Source of the DNA: Aquisalimonas lutea
Lineage (GTDB): Bacteria; Pseudomonadota; Gammaproteobacteria; Nitrococcales; Aquisalimonadaceae
DNA: 64,000 bases
Reading direction: 5' to 3'
NCBI RefSeq assembly: GCF_030409225.1
Contig: NZ_JAUFPK010000001.1
Span: 554,191-618,190, forward strand
Part shown: positions 15,899 through 24,822 of the stretch, piece after piece
Layout of the letters: the number at the start of each line of letters is the position of its first letter
How positions within the stretch are numbered: the stretch's first letter is position 1
Made by a program: the position numbers and the translations under genes
Notes under the pieces: model-generated
Told to the model about the DNA's origin: nothing
Database searches by the model: none
Seen by the model: the letters and a program-made list of their open reading frames with translations, nothing else

Positions 15899-16516
15899 TC
15901 AGATCTGGGATGCGTTCGTCGCACCTTTGCGCAGGGTGGACAGCATGCTGGATGCACCCGCGAGCGGATCGACGGCGGGATCGAACCAATGCTGCAGCAT
16001 CAGGCCATCAAGACCGGCCACCAGCCAGGCGGCGATCGCCTCGACGTCCGCATCCGCATCGACGTCTCCTTCGGCCTGCCCCTGCCTGAGCAGGGCGATG
16101 ACCAGCTCCCGGAATTCCCGGTACATGTCCGCCATGACCGTCCCGAAACGCTGGCGGGTGTCCCCGGCACTGGCGGCGGCCCAGAACTCCAGGGTCAGCG
16201 GGACGATCGCAATATAGCTGCGGAACGCCTCCACGGTCGCGGTCACGGCCGCCGCGAGTTGATCCCAGGCCCGGTCCTGCTCCGCCATGGCCGCCCGGCA
16301 GTCGCGCAGCAACCGCATCCGCACCGCCTCGAAGGCGGCATGGAAAAGGGCTTCCTTGTCGTCGAAATAGCGATAGATGGAGCCCTTGCTCAGGCCTGCC
16401 AGGCTGGCGATGTCGCCCACGGCGGCCCCCTGGAACCCGTCACGGGCGAATATCTCGATCGCGGCCCGGCCAATCTGTTCCCGGCGAGCGTCGACGTCCG
16501 CAACACGCGGAGCCAT
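15899..16516 (-). CDS. TetR-family transcriptional repressor
   Basis: A 205-residue TetR protein. The N-terminal HTH (IGRAAIEIFARDGFQGAAVG then LAGLSKGSIYRYFDDKEALF, residues 15-58) is followed by a helical ligand-binding domain with the TetR_C-like AIAAWLVAGLDGLMLQHWF near residue 165. It heads a minus-strand operon with a membrane protein and a DUF4336 protein. A 42-base palindrome (16521-16562) overlaps its promoter and lies only four bases from its start codon, so tight autorepression is expected. The inducer is unknown. Confidence 0.92.
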   Translation of the reverse strand: MAPRVADVDARREQIGRAAIEIFARDGFQGAAVGDIASLAGLSKGSIYRYFDDKEALFHAAFEAVRMRLLRDCRAAMAEQDRAWDQLAAAVTATVEAFRSYIAIVPLTLEFWAAASAGDTRQRFGTVMADMYREFRELVIALLRQGQAEGDVDADADVEAIAAWLVAGLDGLMLQHWFDPAVDPLAGASSMLSTLRKGATNASQI

Positions 16517-16520
16517 GGGC

Positions 16521-16562
16521 CACCTCGTATAATGACTGACTGGTCATTCATTATACGAGGTG
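16521..16562. promoter_or_regulatory. TetR operator: 15-bp perfect inverted repeat
   Basis: CACCTCGTATAATGA at 16521-16535 is repeated in inverse at 16548-16562, with an inner ATGAC/GTCAT pair (16532-16536 and 16543-16547) around TGACTG. The centre resembles the TGAC-TGACTG-GTCA sites of some TetR regulators. The repeat spans the -10 box and the predicted start of the tetR transcript. Confidence 0.85.
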
Positions 16563-16577
16563 AGGAATCCGGGTCAA
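16550..16577 (-). promoter_or_regulatory. Sigma-70-type promoter of the tetR operon
   Basis: Reading leftward, TTGACC (16577-16572) and a perfect TATAAT (16555-16550) are separated by 16 bases. The transcript would start near 16543, inside the TetR palindrome, giving a leader of about 27 bases before the ATG at 16516. Confidence 0.72.
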
Positions 16578-16684
16578 CCGGGACAGTCCGGGCCGTGGAT
16601 TGGAGCAATGGGAATCGCCGGGAAAAACGGCTCCGGCGACCGAACGGGAGCGTATCGACGATTCGTGGGGCGCCGGGACAAAGA

Positions 16685-16704
16685 CCGGGCCGCGGACGGC
16701 CCGG
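16685..16704 (-). terminator. Hairpin terminator after the azurin gene
   Basis: CCGGGCCG at 16685-16692 pairs with CGGCCCGG at 16697-16704 around a four-base loop. On the minus strand it lies 16 bases after the azurin stop and is followed by the T-rich GTCTTTGTCC. Confidence 0.65.
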
Positions 16705-16720
16705 TAGCCATTCAGCTGGC

Positions 16721-17176
16721 TTATTCGACGACCAGCTTGCCCTGCATGACCGCAGAATGGCCAGGGAAGGAGCAGAAGAAGGTATAGTCGCCGCCGCTGT
16801 CGAGTTGGGAGACGTCGAAGGTCACGCTCGTGGTCTCACCACCGCCGATCACCTCGGTGTAGGCAATCACGCGATCGTCGTCCTGAGGAACGTAGTCGTT
16901 CTCCATGCCGGCGTTCAAGCCCGCCTGGGCGACATCCTGGAAATCACCGGTCTCGGTGAGGACCCAGTTGTGGCCCATCTGGTCGGCGGGAAGCTGGCCC
17001 GTGTGTTCAAGCTCGACGGTGACCTGGTCACAGTCGGCACCGACCACCATTTCGGATTTGTTGTACTGCATCTGGTCGTTGCCGGAAATCGACAACTCGC
17101 AGGTCTCCGCTGACGCCGACACGGGCATCATGAGAAGCAGTGCGGGTGCCAGGAGGCTCAGGGAAAAGAATCGCAT
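16721..17176 (-). CDS. azu: Azurin, periplasmic type 1 copper protein
   Basis: A 151-residue precursor. The signal peptide is 23 residues (cleavage after SASA-less ASA, before ETCELSI), giving a 128-residue mature protein like classical azurin. The copper ligands fall at mature positions His46 (MGHNW), Cys112, His117 and Met121 (FFCSFPGHSAVMQG), identical to Pseudomonas azurin numbering. Cys3 and Cys26 would form the disulfide. It carries electrons in the periplasm, for example to nitrite reductase or cytochrome c peroxidase. ATG at 17176 follows AAGGAGACAGCC. It is monocistronic with its own terminator; an NsrR-like site lies about 120 bases upstream. Confidence 0.96.
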   Translation of the reverse strand: MRFFSLSLLAPALLLMMPVSASAETCELSISGNDQMQYNKSEMVVGADCDQVTVELEHTGQLPADQMGHNWVLTETGDFQDVAQAGLNAGMENDYVPQDDDRVIAYTEVIGGGETTSVTFDVSQLDSGGDYTFFCSFPGHSAVMQGKLVVE

Positions 17177-17574
17177 GGCTGTCTCCTTGTCAGTTGCCAT
17201 GGGTGGATTGCAAAAGGATTGTTCGTACGCTTCCAGCACGACGAGTCAGCTGGCGAACGGGGCTGCGTCAGCTGCGGCCAAACGGTCGCATAAAGATGCA
17301 TTCAGGATACATCAAATCTTTTGTCTCGTGCCATCCCTGGTACGGCATGGCTGCCTGGCTCTGCCCCGGAGTGCTGGCCAGGCCCGGCATGCATCCGGCG
17401 CACGCTTGCGTCCGTCTCCGGCCGGCTGTCCTGGCGAACCTCAAAGGTGTAGAAAGCTCCAGGAACAAGGTGGCCATGCATATGCGTGGGGGAAGGCTAC
17501 GCCTGTCGCAGTAAAGCGTCCGCGGTGGCGTTCACCCGGTTCCTGGCAGGCCGCGTCCGCGACAGCATCGGTTC
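17177..17574. other. 398-base intergenic region upstream of azurin
   Basis: It holds the azurin leader, a possible promoter with an NsrR-like palindrome near 17287-17315, and a stretch up to 17574 downstream of the AraC gene. I see no strong terminator for AraC and no convincing small gene; an open frame of about 120 codons on the plus strand has no recognisable character. Confidence 0.5.
17293..17315. promoter_or_regulatory. NsrR-like site in a possible azurin promoter
   Basis: AAGATGCATTC-A-GGATACATCAA fits the published NsrR half-site pattern AAGATGYATTT / AAATRCATCTT at about 10 of 11 and 7 of 11 positions. On the minus strand it occupies the 17-base spacer between a -35-like TTGATG (17315-17310) and a weak -10-like TATGCG (17292-17287). 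NsrR is a nitric-oxide-sensing repressor, which would suit an azurin gene. Confidence 0.4.
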
Positions 17575-18429
17575 TCACGCGTTGGTATAACGGTCGACCA
17601 CCCGCTGGTACTGGCTGGGCGCAGCGCCCAGGTGATTGCGGAAGAAGCGCGTGAAATGGCCGTGCTCCGAGAAGCCGAGGCTCTCGGACAGCTGGCCCAG
17701 GGTCCCCGTGCGACCGCTGGCCAGCCATTCGCAGGCGCGCCGCATGCGCTCCGTGCTGATCAGCATGTGCGGCGTCACGCCGGTGGAGCGGCGGAACAGG
17801 TGGAAGAACTGCGCCCGCGACAGCCCGCACTCCCTGGCCAGGGCGTCCAGCCGGATCTCCTGGTCGATGTTGTTGACGATGAACTCCCGGGCGCGGCGGA
17901 TGCGGGCATCCTGGGCCCAGGCGACAGCCGGCGTGGTAACCCGCGTGAGATGGCGCCACTCGGAGAACCGCTCGAAAACATGGATGAGAAGGCTGAACAG
18001 AAGCTCCTCGACGCGCTCGCGCGGCACCGTACCCAGGCTCATCATCTCCGTGATCAGGGCATCCGAGATCGACCGCATCTGCGGGGCCAGCTCCACGCAG
18101 GGCTGCGAGAAGAAGTCGGGGCGCGCGCTCAGGGAAAGCGAGCGTTTCATTTGCGCGAGCCAGGCCGGCTCGATGTACAGCGCCAGGATGAGCGTGGGCT
18201 GCTCCGGGACCTCGTGGTTGTAGCCGTGGGGCTCCCAGGCGTTGACCAGCACCGCCGTGCGGTCCGTCAGCGGCTGCCGGTGCCCTTTCACGGCAAACGA
18301 GGAATCCGCGCCCCCGGCCTTCAGAAGGACATGGCACTCGGAATGGGCATGAGGCACGAGCGCCGTATCCATCTGTAGCAGGGCGATGCGCCCGAAGGCA
18401 CCGTGGAAGATACGCTGGGCCGTGGACAT
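17575..18429 (-). CDS. AraC-family transcriptional regulator with cupin-type sensor domain
   Basis: A 284-residue regulator. The N-terminal half looks like an AraC-type cupin (PHAHSECHVLLKAGG with paired His, then VLVNAWEPHGYNH). The C-terminal 100 residues hold two HTH motifs: LDALARECGLSRAQFFHLFRR and LGQLSESLGFSEHGHFTRFFR. GGGAGG precedes the ATG at 18429; the longer open frame upstream is not supported. It is on the same strand as, and downstream of, the TAXI permease, and may regulate the aromatic-acid block 18.7-31.5 kb. The cupin could bind an aromatic or small acid effector. Confidence 0.9.
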   Translation of the reverse strand: MSTAQRIFHGAFGRIALLQMDTALVPHAHSECHVLLKAGGADSSFAVKGHRQPLTDRTAVLVNAWEPHGYNHEVPEQPTLILALYIEPAWLAQMKRSLSLSARPDFFSQPCVELAPQMRSISDALITEMMSLGTVPRERVEELLFSLLIHVFERFSEWRHLTRVTTPAVAWAQDARIRRAREFIVNNIDQEIRLDALARECGLSRAQFFHLFRRSTGVTPHMLISTERMRRACEWLASGRTGTLGQLSESLGFSEHGHFTRFFRNHLGAAPSQYQRVVDRYTNA

Positions 18430-18710
18430 GGGAGCCTCCCCCGTACCGCATGAAATAGCGGCTACACGGTATTCAGTGACGCTATCACTCCCTGAATCGG
18501 CAAACAACGCCGGGCACCCGTGCAGCCCGCGCTGCAGGGCCCCGACGCACAGCCGCTGCGCGCCGCATACCAGTGAACGAACCGCCCTCAATACAACATT
18601 CCTCAGCGGGCCGAACGTGCCCTGTTGCACCCATATGCCCTCCGGGGCACGACCCGCTGGCCGATGCCGGGACTCGAGGTCAAGCTGACGATATCCACCG
18701 TATAGAAGCG

Positions 18711-20633
18711 TCAGGCACCATGCCCTTGATACTTCGCCGCAGTAATCAATGTCGCAACGGCGAGCGCGACGAGCAGCGAGAATCCGGCGAGCGAGACGAC
18801 GAACACCGGTATAATGGATGCTACGCCGCCGGCGGCGAATAAGCCGCGCTCCAGCCCCCCGAGCGGCCGGTTCAGCCACCCGGAAACCATCACCGTGAAC
18901 GCCCAGCAGGCGACGACTACCTGGATGACCGCCCATGCGACGTCCGGCAGGCTTCCCCAGACCACGAGGGCCGGATGCAGCACGAACGCAAACGGGATGA
19001 TCAGCCCGGGTATCGCAAGGTACAGAGCGCGCCACCCCGTCGCGCTCGGCGACGTATCGGCGACGGTGGATGCGGCATAGGCAGCCAGTGCCACCGGGGG
19101 TGTCACCATCGAGATGATCGACATGTAGAACACGAACAGGTGCGCGACCATCGGCTCCACGCTCAACGTGACCAGCGCCGGAGCCACGAGGGTAGCGGCC
19201 ATGATATAGGCGGAGGTCGTGGGCATACCGGCTCCCAGGACCAGGCTGGCCAGGCCGGCAAGAATCATGGCAATGGACAGGTTGCCTTCCGAGAGCGTAA
19301 CGACCATGCCCGTGAATTTGGTGCCCAGCCCGGTCATGGAAATGACCGAGACAATGAGGCTGGCGGCCGCGCAGGGCAGAGCAACCGACAGGGCGCGCTC
19401 CCCCGTGCGCACCAGAGCCGTCACTACCTGTAGTGGACGCTGGCGGGTAGTGCGTCGCGCCGTCCCCAGGATGATGGTCAGCGCAGTCGCCTGCACTGCC
19501 GCCTCCGCGACACCCAGGCCGGATACGATAATGACGGCCAGCCAGACAAGCGGAATCAGCAGGTGCCAGCGCTCCCGCAGCATCGCCCGCCAGTCACCGA
19601 CTTCCTCCAGCTTGAGCGTCGCCACGTTGTCCAGCCGTGCCCTGTAATGCACGACCAGAAGAAGACTGACAAAGAACGCAAGCGCCGGCAGGAGGGCGGC
19701 GAAGACGACATCGCGATAGGGGACCTGCAGAAAGTGCGCCATCACGAAGGCCCCGGCCCCCATCACCGGCGGCAGGATCTGTCCTCCGGTGGAGGCGACC
19801 GCCTCGGTCGCCGCCGCAAATGTCGGTGTGTATCCGACACGGCGCATGAGAGGGATGGTAAAAATGCCCGTGCTCATGACATTGGCCACGGCGCTGCCGG
19901 AGACGCTCCCGGTCATGGCGGACGCCACCACGGATGCCTTGGCGGGACCGCCGATCTGGCGTCCGGTCAACCGCATGGCGAGCTCAATGATCAGCCGGCC
20001 TCCGCCGAAGACGTCGAAAACGGCGGCAAACAGGATGAAGTAGAAAACGATGTTCGCCGAGACCGCCGTGGGAATGCCCAGGATGCCGCGCTCGGTCAGC
20101 AGCATGATCTCGACGAAGGTATCGAACCCGGCGATCCTGTGACCCAGCACACCGGGTAGATACGGCCCCAGCAACTGGTACACGATGAAGAATGCGGCCA
20201 GGATGAACATGCCGATGCCCGCGCGCCGCCTCACGGCCTCGAGCAGAAGCCCGATCGCCAGAATCGCGACCGCGAAATCACCGATCAGCACCGGATCCAG
20301 CTCAACGATCCGGTAATAGATCCGCTCAAGCTGCGATAGCAAGTACAGGGGCGGCAGGAGCGCGAGCCCTGCGAGCCCCCAGTAGCACCAACCCTTGATA
20401 CGCGCCCCGTCGCTCGCATCCCGGGCAACAATGCACAAGGCCAGCGCGGTGGCGAAGGCGATGTGCCCGGAGCGCCGGACCATCAGATCGATTTCGGGCC
20501 AGACGAACAGGGCGACCTGGAACGCAACCCAGGCGAGGGCGATCAGCGGTACAGGGCGAATAAAATCCCGCCAGCGGACGAGCAACCGCTCGTCCTCCTG
20601 GCGGGCCTCCGTGTCATGTGCCTGGTCGGTCAT
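18711..20633 (-). CDS. TAXI-type TRAP transporter fused permease (DctQ-DctM)
   Basis: A 640-residue membrane protein in which a DctQ-like region (first 180 residues, about four spans) precedes the DctM-like translocator. The signature ASTGGQILPPVMGAGAFVMA near residue 300 and MTGSVSGSAVANVMSTG near 260 are typical of TAXI-system permeases. Start: ATG at 20633 (MTDQAHD); no homology upstream. The cognate binding protein gene lies directly upstream with a 37-base gap. Position at the downstream end of an aromatic catabolic block points to an aromatic or related carboxylate as substrate. Confidence 0.92.
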   Translation of the reverse strand: MTDQAHDTEARQEDERLLVRWRDFIRPVPLIALAWVAFQVALFVWPEIDLMVRRSGHIAFATALALCIVARDASDGARIKGWCYWGLAGLALLPPLYLLSQLERIYYRIVELDPVLIGDFAVAILAIGLLLEAVRRRAGIGMFILAAFFIVYQLLGPYLPGVLGHRIAGFDTFVEIMLLTERGILGIPTAVSANIVFYFILFAAVFDVFGGGRLIIELAMRLTGRQIGGPAKASVVASAMTGSVSGSAVANVMSTGIFTIPLMRRVGYTPTFAAATEAVASTGGQILPPVMGAGAFVMAHFLQVPYRDVVFAALLPALAFFVSLLLVVHYRARLDNVATLKLEEVGDWRAMLRERWHLLIPLVWLAVIIVSGLGVAEAAVQATALTIILGTARRTTRQRPLQVVTALVRTGERALSVALPCAAASLIVSVISMTGLGTKFTGMVVTLSEGNLSIAMILAGLASLVLGAGMPTTSAYIMAATLVAPALVTLSVEPMVAHLFVFYMSIISMVTPPVALAAYAASTVADTSPSATGWRALYLAIPGLIIPFAFVLHPALVVWGSLPDVAWAVIQVVVACWAFTVMVSGWLNRPLGGLERGLFAAGGVASIIPVFVVSLAGFSLLVALAVATLITAAKYQGHGA

Positions 20634-20670
20634 CGACGCTGCTCCGACTGCGACAGCCCGTGACGGCGTG

Positions 20671-21675
20671 TCAATCAATCCATCCCTGCTCGCGGTAGTA
20701 GCGCTCGGCACCCGCGTGGAGAGGAAGGCCGATGTTCTCGTCACGCCACGCCTGGGTCTCGCAGTCGAACTCGCTCAGCGCCCCGTGGCCGCGCCGGAAC
20801 GCGTCAAGATCCTCGCACACGGTCTTGACGATGGCGTACGCCGCCTCCTCGGAAAGCCCCGTCGAGGCAATCAGCGCGGTCGTCGTCCCGAGAAGACTCA
20901 ATTCACGCTCCTGGCCACGGAAGGTTCCGGCCGGCAGCGTCGCCGCTCCCCAGCCGTATTGGTCCATCATCGCGTTCAGCGTCCCCTCGCCCGGCTCGAG
21001 GAACGTCACGTCGGCCGTCTCGGCGATCTCCGTGATCGCCGGATGGCCCCGCGTCATGACCTGCACGAAAAGATCCGTGCGCCCGGCCGGGAACGCCTCC
21101 TTGATGGTGTTGAAGCCGGTGAACGTCAAGCTGCCTCCACGGGCGCCCAGTTCGTCTCCGTCGACGCCGAGCTCCGCCAGCAGCTGCTCGCCCGAGTAGG
21201 ACCCGAAGCTGCCTCGGCGCAGCAGCATCACGCGGGTCGCCGGGTTTTCCTCCAGGTAGCCTCCGAGCGTGGGTTCCGCATCCTCGTCGTTGGCGATAAT
21301 GCCCAGGTAGTACTGATCCAGGCCGCCGATGAGCCCGCGGAGGTTCTCCTTCCTCTCCTCGAACAGCTCCACGCCATCGTCGGCCCACCGGTTCACGACA
21401 GCGAAGCTCAGACCGATATCGGCCTTGCCTTGATCGATCAGGGACGGGTTGGCGGTCCCGCCGCCCAGTGGGGGCGTATCGATGGTGGACCCTGCCGGCA
21501 GCTGCTCGCGCAGCATCTGCCCCAGGGTGACGCTGTAGACGTGCCAGCTCGATCCCTCCCTGAAAGAGGCTACCCGCAGGTCCACAGGATCATTGAGCTC
21601 GGCCTGTGCGACGCCGCCGACCAGCAGCGCACCGCCAAGAACGATGGTCAGCACGGCTTGTGTCTTGTGGTTCAT
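20671..21675 (-). CDS. TAXI family TRAP transporter solute-binding protein
   Basis: A 334-residue exported protein; signal peptide about 25 residues ending VAQA-EL. TAXI marks: WHVYSVTLGQMLREQ, TPPLGGGTANPSLIDQGKADIGLSF and NTIKEAFPAGRTDLF. TAXI proteins bind organic acids in the periplasm and work with a fused permease, encoded just downstream. GGAGGAGAAGACC precedes the ATG at 21675. Two Cys near the C terminus (VCEDLDAF, FDCETQ) may form a disulfide, as in many TAXI proteins. Confidence 0.9.
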   Translation of the reverse strand: MNHKTQAVLTIVLGGALLVGGVAQAELNDPVDLRVASFREGSSWHVYSVTLGQMLREQLPAGSTIDTPPLGGGTANPSLIDQGKADIGLSFAVVNRWADDGVELFEERKENLRGLIGGLDQYYLGIIANDEDAEPTLGGYLEENPATRVMLLRRGSFGSYSGEQLLAELGVDGDELGARGGSLTFTGFNTIKEAFPAGRTDLFVQVMTRGHPAITEIAETADVTFLEPGEGTLNAMMDQYGWGAATLPAGTFRGQERELSLLGTTTALIASTGLSEEAAYAIVKTVCEDLDAFRRGHGALSEFDCETQAWRDENIGLPLHAGAERYYREQGWID

Positions 21676-21898
21676 GGTCTTCTCCTCCTCTCTTGTAATA
21701 AGAGCCACCGCTCACGCGGTCGCTCACTCCCCTCTGCACCGGACGCTTCCTGTATCGGGTTCGGACCGATCCGGAGCGCATCCGGGCATGTGGTTGATGA
21801 TTGGGTCGGTGCTCTGCGGCAGGCTGTAGAAGGCCGGTACCGGCGGAGCCTCGACGGCGCTCGTTCCGGTGGAGGGCGCGGTCGTTGGCGGAGCGGGC

Positions 21899-23332
21899 TC
21901 ACCCCCCCTGATCATCGGGATGACCCCGCCCTGTTCCGCGGCCCAGGATTTCCCGCAGCCGATTCAGGGCGTCGCCGTCGAGATGCGCTTCCACATCCAT
22001 CGAGTCCTCCCCCGGGACGCGGATCCGCGTGAACTGGAAAGCATCCGCCCCGGCCGGTACGGTGGCGTCGATTCCCACCTTGGAACTCACCCCGCTGCGC
22101 GCGGACGGGTCCAGCTTCGATCCCTGCGCCTCCGGTACGACGACGAGATCCCGGCTCGCCTGGAAACGCGTGGCGATGGCCCACTGCACCTCGTCCGGGT
22201 CGTGGATGTTGACGTCCCGATCCACCACCACGACCTGCTTGATGTCGTAATGGCCGGCGAACGCGCCCATGATGATGTTCTTCGCCTGCCCCTCCTGGCT
22301 CCATTGGTCGACCTGGACGACCAGGTGATACCGGCAAACCCCACCAACGGGCAGGTGGACGTCGACCACATTCGGGAAGGTTCGCGTCAGATGCCCGAGC
22401 AGCGTCGCCTCACGCGGAATACCGCCCAGCCACAGATGCTCCAGCGCGCCGCCGACAATGGTGTGGAAAATGGGCTTGTCCCGGTGTGTCACCGCGTCCA
22501 CCTCGATGACGTGCCGGTCGCCGCGGGGCCCGTAATACTGCGGAAATTCCCCGAACGGCCCCTCGGGCTCGCGCACGTCCGGGAGCAGTCTGCCTTCGAT
22601 GACGATCTCCGCCTCCGCGGGAACGCGGATCTCGTTGGTCACGCACCGCACGGCCTGCAGCGGCTCCCCGCGAAGCGCACCGGAAATGCCGAGCTCGTCG
22701 TAATCGATGGGCACGATGGCCTGCGACGAAAGCAATGTCAGCGGGTCGACCCCGATCACTACGGCCACTTCGAGGGCATCCCCGGCAGCCTCGGCTTCCT
22801 GGTAGAAGGCATGGGCGTGGCGCGGCAGGATCAGCACGCCCAGTCGGCTGGCGCCGTTGATCTGGCAGCGGTTGATCGAGACATTCTGTACACCCGTCCT
22901 GGGGTTGCGCGTGATCAGCAGCCCAGCGGTGATATACGGACCGCTGTCATGCTCATTGTGGGTGGGAACCGGCAGGAGGCGGGTGAGATCGACGTCCCGG
23001 TGCACCGTCTCCTGTACCGGGGCCGTCTCGATCTCCCGCCACGGCAGGGGGTTCGCGGCGGCATCCTGGAAACGCTGCAGCACGCCGGCTTCCGTGGTCC
23101 CCATCGCTTCCGCGATCCAGGCTCGCGACGCCACGAGCCCGGACACCACCGGTATGGCATGTCCATCGGGCTCCGGGAACAGAACCGCTTTCCTGCCGTC
23201 CAGCCGTTTCGCCAGCGCGGCAACGGAATAGCGCAACGGCATCCCGCGTCGCGCCACACCCAGCCGGTCCGTATCGGCCAGCCGTTGAAGCCACTCGCGC
23301 AAGGATGCCACTGGTCGAATCTCGGGCTTCAT
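21899..23332 (-). CDS. UbiD-family decarboxylase
   Basis: A 477-residue protein of UbiD length. Family marks: NVSINRCQINGASRLGV and EGPFGEFPQYYG, which carries conserved acidic active-site residues, with Arg and Glu at the prenylated-FMN and Mn2+/K+ site. UbiD enzymes reversibly decarboxylate aromatic or alpha,beta-unsaturated acids (also phthaloyl-CoA in relatives) using prFMN made by UbiX. No UbiX gene is in the window. It lies between the TAXI binding-protein gene and benE in the minus-strand aromatic block. An aromatic acid is the likely substrate, but the ring type is not resolved. Confidence 0.9.
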   Translation of the reverse strand: MKPEIRPVASLREWLQRLADTDRLGVARRGMPLRYSVAALAKRLDGRKAVLFPEPDGHAIPVVSGLVASRAWIAEAMGTTEAGVLQRFQDAAANPLPWREIETAPVQETVHRDVDLTRLLPVPTHNEHDSGPYITAGLLITRNPRTGVQNVSINRCQINGASRLGVLILPRHAHAFYQEAEAAGDALEVAVVIGVDPLTLLSSQAIVPIDYDELGISGALRGEPLQAVRCVTNEIRVPAEAEIVIEGRLLPDVREPEGPFGEFPQYYGPRGDRHVIEVDAVTHRDKPIFHTIVGGALEHLWLGGIPREATLLGHLTRTFPNVVDVHLPVGGVCRYHLVVQVDQWSQEGQAKNIIMGAFAGHYDIKQVVVVDRDVNIHDPDEVQWAIATRFQASRDLVVVPEAQGSKLDPSARSGVSSKVGIDATVPAGADAFQFTRIRVPGEDSMDVEAHLDGDALNRLREILGRGTGRGHPDDQGG

Positions 23333-23456
23333 GCTCGCGCCTCCATCTCGGTATTACGGGCACTGCCGCATGGGGCCGGCGCCGTTGCGCAGACCCCATC
23401 CGTGGGTCGTGCGCGCGTCGTGACGGTGGTGTCCGGCGCAGGCGCCGCGGCACCTC

Positions 23457-24773
23457 TCAATCGCCCGAGGCTCCCTCCGCCACCGTGACGCTCTCTCTGG
23501 AGCTGCCACGCTTCCGGAAGGCACTCTGCTCGACCAGCAGCGACACCACGACACCGAAGACCAGGGCCCAGAACGGCGAGCTGATGTTGAACAGGGAGAA
23601 GCTGCTCATGGCCACCACCAGCGCCACGAACGCGCCGATCTGGTAGTCGAGCCGCTTGGAGAAGCCCTGCTGGAACGCCGTCAGCAGGACGCTGATCATG
23701 GCCAGGCCGGCCACCACGCCGATGAGCTCGCTGGGCAGCGCCAGCACGACCGGCACGGCCACGCCGGCGAGCAGACCGAAGGCGGCGAACAGAACCCCAT
23801 TGACGACGGTCGCGCCGTAGCGGGTGCGGGTGTCGTCGCCGGCCTGGTCGGACGAGCAGATGGCGGTCATCGGGCCGGCGATGTTGGCATTGTGCCCGCC
23901 CAGGGCACCGGCGATGATGCCCCCGACGCCGCTCACGGTGGTCATGGCGTTCACCGGGGCATCGTAGCGCTCCGCCATCAGGACGCCGGCAGCCTGGGCG
24001 TTCTCGGCGCCGATCACCAGGGCGGCGAGCGGGATGGAAATGGCGAAGAAGGCTCCCGTGGAGAACACGGGCGCGGTGAACACGGGCGCGGTAAAGGCGA
24101 TATCCGCCTCACCGAGCTGGATGGATCCGGTGGCCAGGGCGGCAACCAGCCCCACCACCAGCGCCGCGAGCACCGGCGGGACCTTGCTCATGAAGCGCAT
24201 GGTCAGGAAGAAGGCCAGCGCCGCCAGCCCGCCGATGATCGGCGCCGCGTCCACCGATTCCACGGCGCCGACACCGAAGCGGATCAGCGCGCCGGCGATC
24301 ATCGCCATGACGATGGGCATGGGGATCCACCGCATGACCCGGCCGATCTGCTTCGATATCCCGAGCAGGAGAACGAGAACGCCGGCCATGATGAACGCCC
24401 CGACCGCCTCCGGGAAGCTGAACGTCGCCAGCGCCGTGGCCATGATCGCGGCACCGGGAATCGACCAGGCGCCGGTGATGGGCATCTTGTAGCGCAACGC
24501 CATGAACAGGCTGATCAGCCCGCCGATGAAGTAGATGGAAAGCAGCCAGGCCACCGTCTGCCCGTTGCTCAGGCCGCCCCCCTCGGCCGTGTTGATGACG
24601 ATCAGCGCCGGGCCGGAGCAGCCGAAGATGGCAGCCACGACACCGGCGCTGATCGCCTTGGGCGTCAACGCCGCCGGAAGGTCCCGCAGGCCCTGGGCAA
24701 GGCCCGGTCCGGCTTCGATGATGCGCGGGGCGGTATCCGCCACGCTCTGCTGGGTTTGCTCATGATTGGCCAT
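23457..24773 (-). CDS. benE: BenE-family benzoate/H+ symporter
   Basis: A 438-residue polytopic protein with about twelve spans. Family marks: AAIFGCSGPALIVINTA, YKMPITGAWSIPGAA, and IAGALGGHNANIAGPMTAIC near residue 290. BenE relatives import benzoate with protons. Here the symporter accompanies a CoA ligase and Mo-hydroxylase genes, giving the cluster a second uptake route besides the TAXI system. The crotonase gene ends 57 bases upstream with a hairpin at its stop. The gap to ubiD is 124 bases. Confidence 0.93.
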   Translation of the reverse strand: MANHEQTQQSVADTAPRIIEAGPGLAQGLRDLPAALTPKAISAGVVAAIFGCSGPALIVINTAEGGGLSNGQTVAWLLSIYFIGGLISLFMALRYKMPITGAWSIPGAAIMATALATFSFPEAVGAFIMAGVLVLLLGISKQIGRVMRWIPMPIVMAMIAGALIRFGVGAVESVDAAPIIGGLAALAFFLTMRFMSKVPPVLAALVVGLVAALATGSIQLGEADIAFTAPVFTAPVFSTGAFFAISIPLAALVIGAENAQAAGVLMAERYDAPVNAMTTVSGVGGIIAGALGGHNANIAGPMTAICSSDQAGDDTRTRYGATVVNGVLFAAFGLLAGVAVPVVLALPSELIGVVAGLAMISVLLTAFQQGFSKRLDYQIGAFVALVVAMSSFSLFNISSPFWALVFGVVVSLLVEQSAFRKRGSSRESVTVAEGASGD

Positions 24774-24822
24774 GATCTCTGTCTCCTCCGAACTGCCCTT
24801 GAACGGGCTTTTGATGTGTTGA

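Noticed and set aside
16528-16533. Plus-strand TATAAT inside the TetR palindrome as a second, divergent promoter
   Set aside because: It is the mirror of the minus-strand -10 box created by the palindrome, has no -35 element, and no plus-strand gene follows.
17140-17514. 124-codon plus-strand open frame upstream of azurin
   Set aside because: No ribosome-binding site, no recognisable motif, and it overlaps the azurin signal peptide on the opposite strand and the azurin promoter region.
22304-22327. TTGGTCGACC...GACCAG within ubiD as a third GntR operator
   Set aside because: The spacing and arms do not match TTGGTNNNACCAA and it lies inside a coding region far from the GntR operon.
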